Shown here: piece by piece, positions 43,239 through 54,573 of the stretch
How positions within the stretch are numbered: the first letter of the stretch is position 1
Layout: each line of letters starts with the position of its first letter
Notes under the pieces: generated by a model
The model's database searches: none
What the model saw: only the letters and a program-made list of their open reading frames with translations
Told to the model about the DNA's origin: nothing
Position numbers and translations under genes: made by a program
Assembly (NCBI GenBank): GCA_030067915.1
Contig: JASGCC010000007.1
Location: 1,413,501-1,477,500 of the forward strand
Direction of reading: 5' to 3'
Length of the DNA: 64,000 bases
From: Hydractinia echinata
Taxonomy: Eukaryota > Cnidaria > Hydrozoa > Anthoathecata > Hydractiniidae

Positions 43239-43949
43239 AGGCTATTTTAGACTTTTACTTGATTTAACATTATTGGTGGAATATTTACGCATTTTTCGAG
43301 CATTCGCCCATGTCATCTGCGTTTTCTTCTTTGCAGGGCATGCGATAACTGCAGTACAACTCAAAAGCCAAATTTTTGGTTTCGCATCCTAAAGATCGTA
43401 ATGTTTTTTCTTCGGGAATAGGAAGGAAACATTTTTCATCTGTGCACTAAGTTTATGGATTTTCAGTTGACATCTGAATATTAACAATTCCATGTTCTTC
43501 GACTAAATAAAAAACACCAACTTCTTTTTTTTCTTTGGTTGTCCATTATTTTCAATGACTCTTGTTATCGTAACTTCTTCATCTGATGAATCTTTTTTTT
43601 GAATTTCTTACCACGTTCACGTCATCATGATTTCCACAGACAATAGACAGTGAGATCGATGTTGAAAGAAAGGGGAATGTCATATGTTGCATAGCGACTG
43701 TGAGAGAAAAATTCTACTCTCAGTTGCTCCCCCGACTCTACTTGTGAACCGAGACTTCTTGCTTTTTGGCACAGGCAAGTTATCCAGACCAAGAATTCCG
43801 ACCTTAACCACTGTTTTTGGTGGTTTGATTTCCAAAAAGATACCATTATCATTTGGAAATACTTCCTTACAACGCACCTACTAGCTGACCGTGCAACACA
43901 TCAAGAACATCAACGTCGTACACATTAAAGATGGGGCTTTTAATTTCAA
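43239..43949. other. Possible continuation of a decayed transposase, no clear frame
   Basis: Three overlapping short frames occur at 43625-43884, none with a convincing family signature. Minus-strand text near 43690 (YDIPLSFNIDLTVYCLW) might be the tail of the transposase fragment at 43950-44129, but stops intervene. Confidence 0.25.
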
Positions 43950-44129
43950 TTAATAAACCCCTACATGCTGACGCCTTTGTTCTTTTCGGTTAAATCTGTC
44001 TAGCAAGAATTGTTCGACAAGCACAGTTAACATTCCACTCAGCGGAGTGTCTTTAAATTGTTTTAAATACCCGTGTTTAAAATCCTTATTTTGTCTTTCT
44101 ACACCATTGTTTTTATCGCAAAATTTGAC
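43950..44129 (-). pseudogene. MULE-like (SWIM-type) transposase fragment
   Basis: A clean 59-codon minus-strand stretch reads DKNNGVERQNKDFKHGYLKQ, then DTPLSGMLTVLVEQFLLDRF and ends at TAA. The NNGxERQNxxFKxxYL and LSxMLTVLxxxFL pattern resembles the region after the catalytic core of MULE-like transposases with SWIM zinc fingers that are abundant in cnidarians. Flanking minus-strand sequence up to about 44620 contains further broken open stretches. No ends or target duplications were found. Confidence 0.4.
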
Positions 44130-45782
44130 ACTCCAGAGTCATTACAGATAAGTTCTACTTGTAAACGAACCTGAAGAAAAACCGCTTTTCTTTGGTAAAT
44201 CGAATAGTTCGTTCCAGTTTTAATCTCGTATTTTTTATATAATTCTTTTTGCTTCTTCCAAAGAATCCGCACGAACAACGCATTAAATAAATCTCATATA
44301 ACACTTCGTTTAACTGCTTCTTTAACAGAATTTGTTTCTGTTTCTTCATTCGCTGGAATTGATTCTGAGCCAAAATCCGAGACTGGGTACATTCGACTCT
44401 TGATTGCCCATACATTTTAACAAAATCAACCTCAAATCAAGCCCCTTAAATGTTTTTGAACTCTTGTACTCATTTAAGTTGAGTAAAAGAGATTCAACCA
44501 TCTCACTATATTCCATGTCCACCTTCTTGCTGAAACGTCCGTTCGCTTTTTTTTTTGTCCAGTGGCAATTTTTTTTGTGTTGTGGTGGTGGTGGTGGCTT
44601 ATCTGGAAAATCGTCATGAATGTCTCTGATGTTGATGGTATCTAAATGATTTTCTGAGTGGCTGTAAAAATTGCAACATCACCCTCCTGATCCTTTGACA
44701 TCTGAGGAAACTGAATTTTTGCTGAAAACAATGAAATATATGTACGGGTAAAGTTGCTCCACTCGGACAACGAATCAACAAGGCTCACTTTAAACCTAAT
44801 TTTTTATTTATTGAATCTGTTTGAAGAATTAAAAAATGATGAAGATGTCGAAGCACTTGTGTTGTTGTTGTCCATTTCGAAAAGAAAGACAGACAGCATG
44901 CAACAACAAGATTTATCAAATTCGCGCATTTTGTATAATATAATTGACGCATGCGTTGATACATCGATACGGCCAAACCGGTTCACAGTCATGTTTACAT
45001 GAGCTTCTTAAACCGGTTTGAAATCTCAAACCTATTTTTCACTCCGTAATTAGTTTCAAACCGGTTTGACTTTGAGTACGGGTGTACTCAGAGATTTGAC
45101 CGTCAACCGTATCACTACGGCTCCATCTAAACGCTGCCTTATATGGGACTGAGAGGTAAGCGTTAACCCTAGTGTAGGACGGGTGTACGCGTATAAAGAA
45201 AATTTGTCCAGCCTTAGGATCATGCATAGCTTGCCGTACGTTTTCTGTTGAAAATGGTGCGCACAGCTTAAACCCCTTGATCCTTCCTTTAAGCTATTTT
45301 AAACTTTTATCTTATATTCTTTTTATATTGTTTTGTGCAGTCTTACAAAAGCCTTTGTTTAAATAAAAAAGATTTCTGATACAAAAGTCGTGGGTAATTC
45401 ACTTTCATTGTTTTCTCAATGCACTTTCCTTGTTATCAATGCATGCACGGACAAAGTTACGGACAATTAACATTTCGTTGTCTATTTCGTTAAATTTTTT
45501 TTACTTCTTCGCGCCCTTCAAAAGACATTAACAGTAACGAGAAATACAATAAATTTTAAGAAGTTTTGTAAGTATTTTATTTCTTTGTTGACTCTGTTTT
45601 CTTTCCTTTAAGGTTGACTATTTTGTTTCCACCTTTTGATTGACATTATTCTAATTCTGACTTTATTTTGTGAATTATGGCTGCAGCTGGATGTGCTTTT
45701 TAAAAATTATTTACAACTTCTATTTCCTAACCCAGATTCGTTGTCAAAAATGCGCTACTTTTTTATGTATTTTACCAGGTGG
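44130..45782. other. Unassigned stretch with broken frames
   Basis: Minus-strand text near 44410-44540 (MEYSEMVESLLLNLNEYKSS) may be an upstream part of the MULE-like relic. AAACCGGTTTGA palindromes cluster at 45010-45072. No complete gene or RNA is supported. Confidence 0.3.
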
Positions 45783-45930
45783 TGTAACAAACACTTACGA
45801 GAAAGCGGCGTTACGAACATTTATGCGAAAGCGGCGTAACGAACACTAGAGAAAGCGGCGTAAAAGACACGAGAGAGCGACGTAACAGACACAAGAAAGC
45901 GGCGTAACAAGCACTCACGAGAAAGCGGCG
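45779..45930. repeat. Minisatellite of about 24 bp (GAGAAAGCGGCGTAAC type)
   Basis: Six to seven imperfect copies of CGAGAAAGCGGCGTAACA followed by AACACTTA. The unit length varies from 22 to 26 bp. Confidence 0.85.
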
Positions 45931-46289
45931 TAAGAAACAATACTTTGACAGCTTAAAAGCTCGGTATATTCTTAATGTGCTTTTAACTTTCGGTCAGCCC
46001 AAATTTCTGATGAATTATTAAAACATAGACCTAGCCGAACCGACCAAGCATCTTTCAAGGCATCAATGGCAGACTCAATAGCCGATCTCGACGGTTTTTC
46101 TATACGACAGGATCTATAATTTCGTTTCGACATCTTGGCTTTAAGAAGCTTTCTTGATTCAAAACATAACCATTTTATTCCGTACTATTTTGATCGCAAT
46201 CGAATTTTCGAATTCTAACGTTTTGTTTACATTCGAATTTTCAAGTGTCACACATTTTTGTTCTATTTGTTGTGTAAATGCACCCTTAG

Positions 46290-46480
46290 ACGGGAAAAAG
46301 TTCGAGATAGAGAGAGAAATAGTTGCACGGAGCAAAATTTTTGTTCGAGATACAGAGAAATTCGAGATAGAAAAGTTCGAGATAAGGAGATAAAATTAGC
46401 TTACAGAGTGCGTAAATGTTCAAGGGACCGAGCTTTTTGTTCGAGATAGAGGGTAGTCGAAATAGAGAGAGTCCACTGTA
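46290..46480. repeat. TTCGAGATAGAGAGA-rich remnant with AGTCCACTGTA end
   Basis: Several copies of GTTCGAGATA(G/C)AGA, ending GAAATAGAGAGAGTCCACTG followed by TA. The layout recalls the ends of the Tigger-like element at 24224-26400 (CAGTTGACGCTCTCTAAT), so it may be one end of a related non-autonomous element. Its other end was not located. Confidence 0.45.
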
Positions 46481-46507
46481 TGTGTCAAAAAACGTCGACG
46501 TACTAGG

Positions 46508-46650
46508 AGAAAACGCGGAAATTCGTTACGCTCTTAATATATTTATGGGAAAGAGGAGAATATCTTCGCTTGCTCCGCAAAAAACGCGGAAATTCGTTAC
46601 GCTCTATTATATTTCTGGGAACGAGAAAAATAGCTTCGCTGTGCTTAGCT
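46508..46650. repeat. Direct duplication with AACGCGGAAATTCGTTACGC
   Basis: Two copies about 70 bp apart of AACGCGGAAATTCGTTACGC followed by TCT, an AT stretch and TGGGAA-GAG. Part of a dispersed repeat or local duplication. Confidence 0.7.
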
Positions 46651-46680
46651 CGCTGGCGTTCGCTTTCGCTTCCCAATAAT

Positions 46681-47737
46681 GCTTAAAAAGCGCAACCTCA
46701 TTCACGCGAGAGCAAAGAATATCATGTGTAAGAAACTAGGACTTTTTAAAATTATAACATTTTACGGATTGGTTATCCGCGAAATTTTAATTTTTTTCAA
46801 TCTGCGAAATTAAGTTTTTGTCAATTTCATAAAATTAGTTCTCTCAAATAATATTTGGAAAATTTGTTATTGGCGAAATTCGCAAAAATTTTGATTATTC
46901 TAGGACTATATATATAATAGGTAGACTTTATTTTTTCTTCTACATAAAGCCCTTAAAAAACGCTGTAAATTGAAAAAAAAATTAGTCAATTATTTTTTTT
47001 CCCCAAATTCGCCAAAGTCATTCTCGCGAAATATCAGGACTTGTTAACTTCGCGAAAATTGATTTTTGTTTACAATATTATTGGCGAAAATAAATTTATG
47101 TAGTTTGCTTGTTAAAATTGCAGTTTCTCGATATCGAAAAGGCGAATTGGAAAAAATATTACCTTTTCTTAAAGGGGCTACCGAACGGCTGTTGGTTTTC
47201 GACTTTAGTGACTTACACGAAAGTCGAGCTGATGGCGGCGAAAAACAAAACTGGCTATTTTTCCGGCATGTATGTAATTTACAGACTCGAGAATTTTTAT
47301 CTTCTCCATCTTTAGTCATGTTTTCATCCAGAATGAGTCTCGCTGAAATATTTCTTTGTAATATACTTTTCGAAAAAAAATATTAAACCAACGAGCAAAG
47401 TGGGCTGGTCTGTTCATTGCGCAAAACGCGTTTGCTTGATTTTTAATATGTGCGCGGGATATACGGAATGTGAGCATTTTAACCGGTTCGTAGCCCCTTT
47501 AAAGGCGCACTGTGAACCAAAAAACTAAACACAATTATGTTTTATTCACTAATTCTTACAAAATATATATACAGGTACAATTATGAACAATTTGACTTAT
47601 TGTCAACATGAAGAAGAAGGTTTTTGTAAAGTAAGGTCCAAAATTCATGTTTTAAAGAGTCAATTGCGGAGCGTTCTCATCTATTGAAATTATTGTAAAT
47701 TAAGTACAAAAATACGAAAGATTTAACCGCAAATGAT
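46681..47737. other. Intergenic, TTCGCGAA-like words
   Basis: Repeated AATTTCGCGAA/TTGGCGAAATTCGC words at 46770-47090 suggest an old dispersed repeat. The overlapping open frames at 47044-47386 are mutually antisense and unsupported. Confidence 0.35.
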
Positions 47738-47818
47738 TGACTGGGAGAAATAATAACTGGGAGAAGTAATAACTGGGAGAAATAATAACTGGGAGAAGTA
47801 ATAACTGGGAGAAATACA
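47738..47818. repeat. 17-bp tandem repeat, about five copies
   Basis: AACTGGGAGAA(A/G)TAATA repeated, with alternating A/G at one position, giving a 34-bp higher-order unit. Confidence 0.85.
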
Positions 47819-47902
47819 ATAAAAAAATTGTTAGATGATAACAAATATTTTTATGCAACATGCAAAAATTGCAATTTTTTTGATGAAACATTGTAACACA
47901 TG

Positions 47903-48112
47903 TCAAACAGTTTCACTGCTAGCTAAAATCATCCTCTGACTAGCGATCTCTTTTATACCGTTCTGGTTAATTAGATCATTCGACTCGTTTAAAACCTTTT
48001 CAAGGCTTATAATTAAACGGAACTTAATATATTTTTCTTCCACATGTGCAGAATAGCAATTTGACCAGGCAGTACAAATTGCCATAACACTTAGGTGGTG
48101 TCCCCTTTTACT
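47903..48112 (-). CDS. Possible alternative terminal exon
   Basis: After CTCCATTGCAG, a 69-codon frame reads SKRGHHLSVMAICTAWSNCY and EEKYIKFRLIISLEKVLN, ending SSETV and TGA. It looks more like ordinary protein than neighbouring frames. It lies just downstream of the secreted-protein stop on the same strand, so it may be an alternative 3' exon, but a convincing donor within exon 3 was not found. Confidence 0.27.
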   Translation of the reverse strand, partial: SKRGHHLSVMAICTAWSNCYSAHVEEKYIKFRLIISLEKVLNESNDLINQNGIKEIASQRMILASSETV

Positions 48113-48164
48113 CTGCAATGGAGTTTTCACTTTGTATCAAAGTACTGGAATATACTGTTCCACT

Positions 48165-50458
48165 TCAATCATCTTCAATCAACTGTACTTTCGGTATTTT
48201 TGTTCGTCTTCTGTCTTCGGTGACATTATACTTAGACTTTGTTATAATATTAATTATTTTTCTTTTATCTTCGCCATGCGATAATTCAATTTGCACAGGT
48301 CCTTTAGAAGATAAAGTTTTGCCTTTAGCTTTTACTATTTTACCGTTAACTATTTTACTTCTCAATGTGTTCTTATCAATCAGTTTTTTCCCATTTACTC
48401 TAAGTTCCACATTATCTTCTGGCAATGTCTTTGTTATGGAAGCTCTGACGACCGGTTTAACTTTTTTGTTAGTTTTTATATTACTTTTACTATCCGGAGG
48501 ATGAGCAATTTTATTCCTATAATATTGTGGATCTCGAAAAAACGAATTGACAACATCTGCAGAATCCATTGACATTCTCCCGTGTTTGTATTGAACAAAA
48601 TTATCAGGTAGAACGGATAGATCGTGTCGGCTTGGTAAATGATGTCTGCTGTTGAGAAATTGATTATCTTCATTCTCAGTTGCTAAAGATTTACTCTGAA
48701 CGTCGAAAGGTTGATTAAATCCATCGTCATTGGATATGTCATCAGCAAAACTTGGATCGACAGAACCTAATGGAAGCTGTCTTGACCTTGCACGTTGTTC
48801 TCTTAATCTGGATTTACTATATTCTCCAAAGTTCTTATGAAAGACTTTATCATTTTGTCGTCTTAACATCTCCAAAAGGTCATCTGGATTTCCTTCGAAT
48901 TCCGAACTTTCTTTTTGCATTTTCTGTTTGTATGTAGGACTGAACATCTGTGGATCACCAGCACCCATCATATCCACCTTTAGTTGTGCACCATGAAGTT
49001 TATCTAACAAACTACCAGGATCCACGCCTGATAGTAGGCTACGTTCCGTTCCACCACGTTCCATAGACATCCTTGTTGGTCCCATTCGCTGTTGGCCATT
49101 ATCATCCTCTTGTCGGTCCTGCATATTTTTATATTTAGCAAAATTTAATAATTGTTCAGGCGTCTGCTGCTGCATTACTCCTCGCTCTTCTTCTTGTCCT
49201 GCGGGATCTGAAATGTCATTCATGGCGATATTTCTGGCACTGAATATTTGATTCTCGCGTTGCATTTGCTCCATGTTATCGTTGCGGTCAGGATAAGCAT
49301 CTTGAAACGGGTTTCCCATTAATGGACCACTAGGGTTGGTTGGCTGTTGCATTTTAAACAATTCTCGTTGGACGTTCATCGGATCGGGCGAAGCAGGTTG
49401 ATTTTGCAACATTGATATTTGACCAGGATTAGAAGCAAGACTGTTTTGCAAATTGAATTGCACAGATCCAGGACTTAGTCCTTGTGCATTTTCTGCACCA
49501 GTTGGAGCAAAACCAGCCATGCCCTGCTGTAACCCATCACCTTGTTGTGAACCATCACCCATCTGAGGCATCCCTGCGAACTGTGCCATCGGAATCAGGC
49601 CTTGCTCTGACTTTATAGGAGGCATGTTATTAAACCCACGGGAATCACCCATTTGAGGCTGTTGTCTATTTCCTTGGTATGACTCAGACATTAGGCGAGC
49701 TGCCAATTGAGGAAATCCTGGAGCGTTTAAAATGTTTTTAATTAAATCGGAAGTTGAAGGAGCGTTGTCAACAGATGCGATATTATTGGTTGGATTTTGT
49801 TGAGGAGCAAATGATTGGGTAGGTGTTGGGCAACTTGCTCCAGGAATGTCACATCGCGAAGATGCGGATTCGCTTGCAGAACGAGCTGGAATATATTGAG
49901 CAGATGGTTGTTGGTTAAATACCGGCTGAAATTGATTTCCAGCTCCGTTCATCATCGTATTTTGCATGGATCCCATGAAAGCAGCTGTAAGTTGTTGTGG
50001 ACTACTCATAGGTACAACATTATTTGGTAAGTTGGGCATTGCTACGCCAGGATTACCATTAAACTGTGCCATCGCGTTCCCAGTCACACTCATAGGTGAT
50101 GTTTGAACGTTTGATCCAAACACGGGCACTAACATTTGACCATTTCTAATAAACATGACTGGCATGTTGGGCATCTTAGTCATGCCGTTTGCGTTGTTTG
50201 GCATTTGATTAGCTGCGTTACCAATTGGTATTTCGATGCTTCCTGGATTGTTATTTGATGCAATTGATGCTGGATTATTATTTGGTACATTCGATGCTGG
50301 ATTATTATTTGGTGCATTTGACGCGCTTTGCATGGCCAAGTCTAACTTTTCATCAACTCCTGCTGGCTGAATATCAGGCTCTTGTGTTCTGTTTTTCAAT
50401 TCTGCGTTTGGTTTTGCTGGACCAATGGTTTCGTAAGGACTGTGAGATAAGGACTTAC
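48165..50458 (-). CDS. Secreted protein exon 3 (Q/N/M-rich body and C-terminus)
   Basis: Acceptor TTTATTAG, then KSLSHSPYETIGPAKPNAEL, NNNPAS repeats, Met/Gln-rich segments such as QGDGLQQGMAGFAPTG, then SRHHLPSRHDLSVLPDN and a basic tail. The frame is open for 764 codons. Such length without a stop in AT-rich DNA is strong coding evidence. Confidence 0.88.
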
Positions 50459-53400
50459 CTAATAAAGAGTTGTTAAAATAATTTTTGTACACTATGCTGA
50501 TTATTTTTGGTAAACTTTTGAAGTGACGGTAACACGTAAACATTTATAATGAACGGAATTGGGAATCCAAACATAAACTTGTTTTGTCATCTCGCCAAAA
50601 GTTTGGAATACAATAATTATAAAAAACGTAAAAAGAAAGAGAAAATATAAAGACAAGGGCAAGAATAAGAAATGTTTGCCAAGACTAACCTTCACTGCTT
50701 TCTTTCTCAGCATCATGTTTAGTGTCCAGCAAAGCCATATGTTTTGCTTCTTGTCGAAGCTGCTGGAACTTTTCTAAAATTTTGTCTACTACTTCTTCTG
50801 GAATAATTTTCCTCCTGTCCGGTTTTTTAGAACCATCGCTCACTTTTTTTTCACTTTTATTCTCACTAGTCTTTGTATCATTTCGTATATCAGACTTAGC
50901 TTCTGTTTTTTCTCCTTTTTTAGCTTCTGTTAAAGGTTGCTTGGCATCTGGAAAGCCTTCCATTTGTTTTAGTTTACTTTCTAATTTTTTACTTCCCGTC
51001 CTTTTGAATAGCCTATCTTGTATTTCTTTAATTTTCTGTATAATATCCTTCGTAGTCCCGGTGACATCTTTTTGTTTGACTTTGGGCACTTCTACTTGCT
51101 TTTTATCAGAGTCTTTGATTTCAGCTCCAGTTGCGTCCATTGATGTGCCTAGTGAGTCAATATCATCACTATCGTCCGTTTTTTCAGAATCGTCATTCAA
51201 AGCATGTATTACCTCCTGGCGCCTATGTGACTTTTGAACAGGATACTCGTTATTGTCATGATATAAACGGGGGTATTCAGATCTTCTCGAATTCTTGTGA
51301 TGATGGTGAGACGAAGTATCTAAATATTATACATTATTTTTATTCAACATTCATTTTTTTTTTTTTTTAATTTTATTTAATTTATTTAATGTTGGTTTTA
51401 CATAGTAAGTAATATATACTAATTTACACCTACTAAAGTAAAAAAAAAGTAAAACAAACACAAAATGTATAACAAACATTAAAAATAAGAGGCAAGACAT
51501 ATGTAACCTACATGTGCAGAGATCTGAAAGGTTAAGTGATGTGAGTTCCTTTTTGAAACTCTCGACGGACTGAGAAACCTTCACTTTGTCAGGTAAAGAA
51601 GTTCCATAACAAACAACCTCTGGATAAAAAGGATCTAGTGCCAAAGCGTATTGAACTTGTGGATGGCAATAGTAGACTATTCTTTCTGCGCAAATTGTAA
51701 CTGATACGTTTTCCTTGGTTTTAGAGGGACAAAAAAGACTGCATAAAGGACGGATTTTCGTCCGTTAATGTCTTATAAATCTCTGTGCAGAGCATACGCA
51801 AATATGATATGTAGATCGTATTCAGGCCCGGCGAAGCCGAGGGGGGGGGGGGCTGCGGGGGCCATAGCCTCCCCCACTTTTTTGCCAAGCAGGGGAATGT
51901 TTTTTTTTATAAGGGTATCATATGTTTTAATCAATTATTAATTGATCAATATCTACATATGCTCTGTATTTGTGCTACAATTATACGGGAAAAGTGTTGT
52001 TTCTAAATACCTGATCAAAATTGCCAACGCATTTGTTCAATCGGAAGACAACAGAAAGCAAGTATTCGGAAAATTTACAAAGGGGAGCTGGTAGTTGTCA
52101 TATACTATAACCTTTTTCTGCATTGCTTCGATGTTACATTGCTTATTTTAAAAATATATCTTACATAAAATGTGTCGTTTCTATATTTCTATATGTAATC
52201 TCTAAAGTATGTTTTAGCCAATCTAGGGGGCCGAAAGTTAAAAAATTTTATTAGCCCGTCGGCCTCCTTCGATACTCAATAATTTAAAATAGCTAGAAAT
52301 TTGATTAAATAGAAGGCCTTCTAAAATTTTTGAAAAACTAGGTAAAATACTAATTGGTCGATAATTTTCTTTCCGAGAATTGGCACCCTTTTTGAAAACG
52401 GGAACAACTTCAGATAGTTGGAGCACTGATGGAAATATACCGTCGGTGATGCAAGAATTTATGCAGTTTGTAAGAGGCAAGCAAATTGTGTCTGCAACCA
52501 TCTGAATTATTCTCGTTGGAATTGGGCCACTGACTGCTTTTTTTTAATTTAGGCTCAGTATCACTTTATTGACTTCGTCAGGGTTAACAGGTGAAAAGGA
52601 AATGTTTCCTTCCGTTTTTGAATGGCTCTTTAAAACACTAGGGTGATCAGCAAAGTGAAGAAGGATAGAATCAAGTTCATTAAGAGATACTGAAGCGGTC
52701 CCATTGGAATTCCAGGGCTTCAAATCAAGTTTCATTATTAAATCTATGAAATAGTTATTGAACAATGTTGCTACTTCACCATCATCGGAGGTGAATTCGT
52801 TTTCATCATCATCCAACAAAGAAATCTTTGCACTACCGCGAGATTTGTTCGAGAAAAAAGGTTTACAGAGCTCCAAAAGTCTTTGGAATTGTTCTCGTGG
52901 GAATGAAAATATGATCTCTTTGCTGCTCTGTTCATATTTACAATAATGTTCCTTTGTTTCTTATAAAGCTCAATATATTTAGAGTCACCTGATTTATTAG
53001 CTTTATTTTTGTAGTAAGAGCGTTTCATGATGGCCTTCCTCATATTTTTAGTGATGTGAGGCTTTTGATTACCTCTTACTACTCGAATTTTTGCCGGTGC
53101 ATGTCTATTTAGAACGTCTGTGAAGACGTTGTGAAAAGCATCAAAACTAGATTGATCAATAGCTAATAACTCAGATGAAAGGTCATATTCAAAATTTGTG
53201 CGATAAAAATTACGGAAAGTTCTATATGTTATATATTTAGGTGAACATTTTATAATAGACGATTTAAAAAATGTGTAAATCAGTTGATGATGATCACTGA
53301 CTCCAGTTTCAAAGGAGCTGCTCTTCTGAAAGCATCTACTCTTATTTGTGAGAATGAGATCAATGCATCTTCCATCATCCGATTTAAAAAACGTAGGTGT

Positions 53401-54125
53401 TTTTATTAAACTAGATAAATTTAAATGTTCCATAAATTTCGACATACAATTATGTGCAGAGACTTCGTTAAAATTCTCCTAGAATTACCAAACTTTCGTA
53501 AAATGTTGAGAAATAATCTACTACGTTAGTATTTCATCGAGAAAATAATTGAGACATTGTTTAGGGTTACGATATAAGAAAGAACAAGAAATTTTCTGTT
53601 TCTTAGTCTCAATTCAAAAGGGATACATTGAATATCTTTAGACAAAACAGGAAATTTTAATTGGCGGGAAGGAATATCCTGCCTTATATAGACCATTAGA
53701 CCTCCACTTTTATCTGTGACATTCAACCTATAAGGTTGTTTGAAAACGAGACCGCAAATTGAGCCTCTGGGAATTACGGGTCTAATTTTGTTTCTGCAAC
53801 ACACAGAATATCAACATGGTCTAGAACAGTACATTCTAATGAATTCAGATCTATGTCAAATTATTTTTATTATCTATACCTTTTAAAAGTTACAACGAAT
53901 TTTAGGAGTTTGGGGGCCTAAACTAAACTTGGTGATTTTATATAACAGTAGTATATAATTTTGGTCATAAGATTGCACTTCACAGTAAGAAGAAACATAC
54001 AGAAAAGTGCGAAAAATCTCTTGGTAACACCATCATAAAACTGCAACTAAAATACACTTACGTGATTGACTACAAAATACACACGAAAGCAACACTAGAA
54101 CCTCAACAATTATGCACAATTTCAT
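48165..54125 (-). CDS. Secreted low-complexity protein, three exons
   Basis: CDS exons on the minus strand: 54125-54062, 51319-50690, 50458-48165. Splice sites are consensus and both junctions are phase 1, giving 995 residues. Residues 1-19 (MKLCIIVEVLVLLSCVFCS) form a clear signal peptide. Next comes a His-rich then charged region with coiled-coil-like stretches (DIIQKIKEIQDRLFKR, VDKILEKFQQLRQEAKH). The long exon 3 is rich in Gln, Asn, Met, Pro and Gly with NNNPAS repeats. The basic C-terminus ends KVQLIEDD. No known domain is recognised and only a few cysteines are present. An extracellular matrix, mucus or capsule role is possible but unproven. A retrotransposon relic occupies intron 1. 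The ATG at 50541 in a longer exon-3 frame is not favoured, because the splice acceptor at 50459-50460 fits exon 2. Confidence 0.78.
50690..51319 (-). CDS. Secreted protein exon 2 (charged region)
   Basis: Acceptor ATATTTAG, then SSHHHHKNSRRSEYPRLYHD, an acidic DDSEKTDDSDDIDSLG and Lys/Glu-rich helices. Donor GAAG|GTTAGT. Entry and exit are both phase 1. Confidence 0.8.
51352..53830 (-). mobile_element. CR1/Jockey-like non-LTR retrotransposon, rearranged and decayed
   Basis: It lies in intron 1 of the secreted-protein gene, same strand. In element order: endonuclease pieces (53804-53526; DKSGGLMVYIRQDIPSRQ), the endonuclease end and linker (53445-52771; DDGRCIDLILTNKS, TGVSDHHQLIYTFFK, KPHITKNMRKAIMKRSYYKN), the reverse transcriptase start (52876-52238; FKKGANSRKENYRPISILPS), then a large gap and the C-terminal tail (51644-51490; YGTSLPDKVKVSQSVESFKK). 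A poly(A)-like end lies at 51352-51385. Stops, frameshifts and loss of the YxDD region make it inactive. Bases 51780-52230 look like unrelated insert, including a G12-type run near 51842. Confidence 0.85.
54062..54125 (-). CDS. Secreted protein exon 1 (signal peptide)
   Basis: ATG at 54125-54123, then 21 codons plus one base, donor C|GTAAGTG. The hydrophobic core is IIVEVLVLLSCVF. The single base joins AT of exon 2 to give a His codon. Confidence 0.75.
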
Positions 54126-54447
54126 CTTGGTTTCGATGTAGTAACCATTTTGCAGATTGTTTAAAGAATTTCCATCTTGCTACTGATTTTTTCGCTGCAA
54201 CTTCTTCGCACAGTCAGGCCATTAATGTGTGTTTAACCAACCGTGAATATTCAGCTGCTGTTACTGCATAAGTACGATTTTAAACAATAAACACAAACTC
54301 ATTTGAGGTATAAGTTAATATTTTAATATTATTTAACATTTCATATATTTCATATATTTGTGTGTTATATTGGGCCTAATGTTTTCTGTTTCTTTTAATC
54401 TGAGATACCTTCGCAAAATTAAGTTTCAAAAGAGCTTTACTATATAC
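54126..54447. other. 5' flank of the secreted-protein gene
   Basis: Expected promoter region on the minus strand. No TATA box at a fixed distance is evident. TATTTCATATATTTCATATA repeats lie near 54335-54358. Confidence 0.3.
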
Positions 54448-54573
54448 GAGTCGTTAGCCAATCAACGGGTCCACTGGTTCTCACATTTCGCCCGTCGCAG
54501 GATCGCTACTTCGTGCGTTTTTAGCACGACCTCACTCAGTGTGACAGAGTACGGGTATTTTTTATATAGAGAA
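54448..54573 (+). repeat. Hairpin repeat unit, diverged single copy
   Basis: GAGTCGTTAGCCAATCAACG, TTCGCCCGTCGCAGG, GTGTGACAGAGTACGGG and TTTATATAGAG follow the order of the hairpin-repeat family, although the hairpin itself is degraded. Confidence 0.55.

Noticed and set aside
43625..43884. Three overlapping frames on both strands
   Set aside because: Mutually overlapping, no family signature, AT-rich surroundings with stops. At best the tail of the transposase relic.
50501..50543. ATG at 50541-50543 as the start of a 792-residue single-exon protein
   Set aside because: The acceptor at 50459-50460 matches exon 2 in phase and the upstream exons supply a signal peptide. The extra N-terminal codons are intronic.
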